From Bacteroidota bacterium (lineage in GTDB: Bacteria; Bacteroidota; Bacteroidia; UKL13-3), in NCBI GenBank assembly GCA_947477885.1, contig CANJUD010000003.1:62001-126000 (forward strand): a DNA stretch of 64,000 bases, written 5' to 3'. Positions 63,978-64,000 of the stretch are shown in pieces. Positions within the stretch are counted from its first letter, which is position 1. The number at the start of each line of letters is the position of its first letter. Position numbers and translations under genes: made by a program. The notes under the pieces were generated by a model. That model saw only the letters and a program-made list of their open reading frames with translations, was not told the DNA's origin and searched no databases.

Positions 63978-64000
63978 TTTAGTAGAATTTAATTTTTGTT

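Overview
The window is AT-rich chromosomal DNA from a member of the Bacteroidota. Four things point there: type IX secretion (T9SS) C-terminal sorting domains of the 'YPNP...GxY' kind on three secreted proteins; TonB-dependent transport with a carboxypeptidase-regulatory-like N-terminus; near absence of Shine-Dalgarno sites together with TAnnTTTG -7 boxes, several only a few bases from the start codon; and many short dispersed palindromic intergenic repeats. I cannot assign a genus.

Layout. 1-12.7 kb: 3' part of bioB, a decayed gene, an S9 dipeptidyl-peptidase, dnaX, a TonB-dependent receptor, a secreted barrel-like protein, an MBL-fold hydrolase, a 32-residue Lys-rich protein, hflX, a 380-bp nested inverted-repeat element and an RluA-type pseudouridine synthase. 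12.7-20.8 kb: mdh, an MmcQ/YjbR protein, a nonsense-mutated GIY-YIG gene, and a nuoIJKLMN operon with its own promoter and no nuoA-H beside it. 21-24.3 kb: an accessory locus of two paralogous small Cys-rich exported proteins and a CxxC thioredoxin-like exported protein, then a DUF2795 gene. 24.3-36.4 kb: arsC-like gene and surface polysaccharide/cell-surface genes (rfbA, hpt, ugd, DegT aminotransferase, DedA protein, sugar transferase, T9SS cargo including a Kazal-like protein). 36.4-50.7 kb: a 6-pyruvoyl-tetrahydropterin synthase-like gene, an MFS transporter, lipoproteins, a beta-lactamase-fold hydrolase, tandem YD-like genes, a 1383-residue lipase/beta-helix T9SS protein, two paralogous lipoproteins and an HTH regulator with a small partner. 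50.8-64 kb: a cyclophilin, then the conserved block tuf, tRNA-Trp, secE, nusG, rplK, rplA, rplJ, rplL, rpoB, rpoC (all minus strand).

The housekeeping blocks are ordinary. The parts that deserve attention are the Cys-rich secreted pair with its CxxC partner (21-23.4 kb), the dispersed repeat families that sit at 3' ends of genes and in one case encode the last residues of hpt, the duplicated gene tail on which the mdh promoter is built, and the tandem YD-like paralogues of which one has lost its start. Functions given for unfamiliar genes are inference from sequence reading only; no database search was possible.
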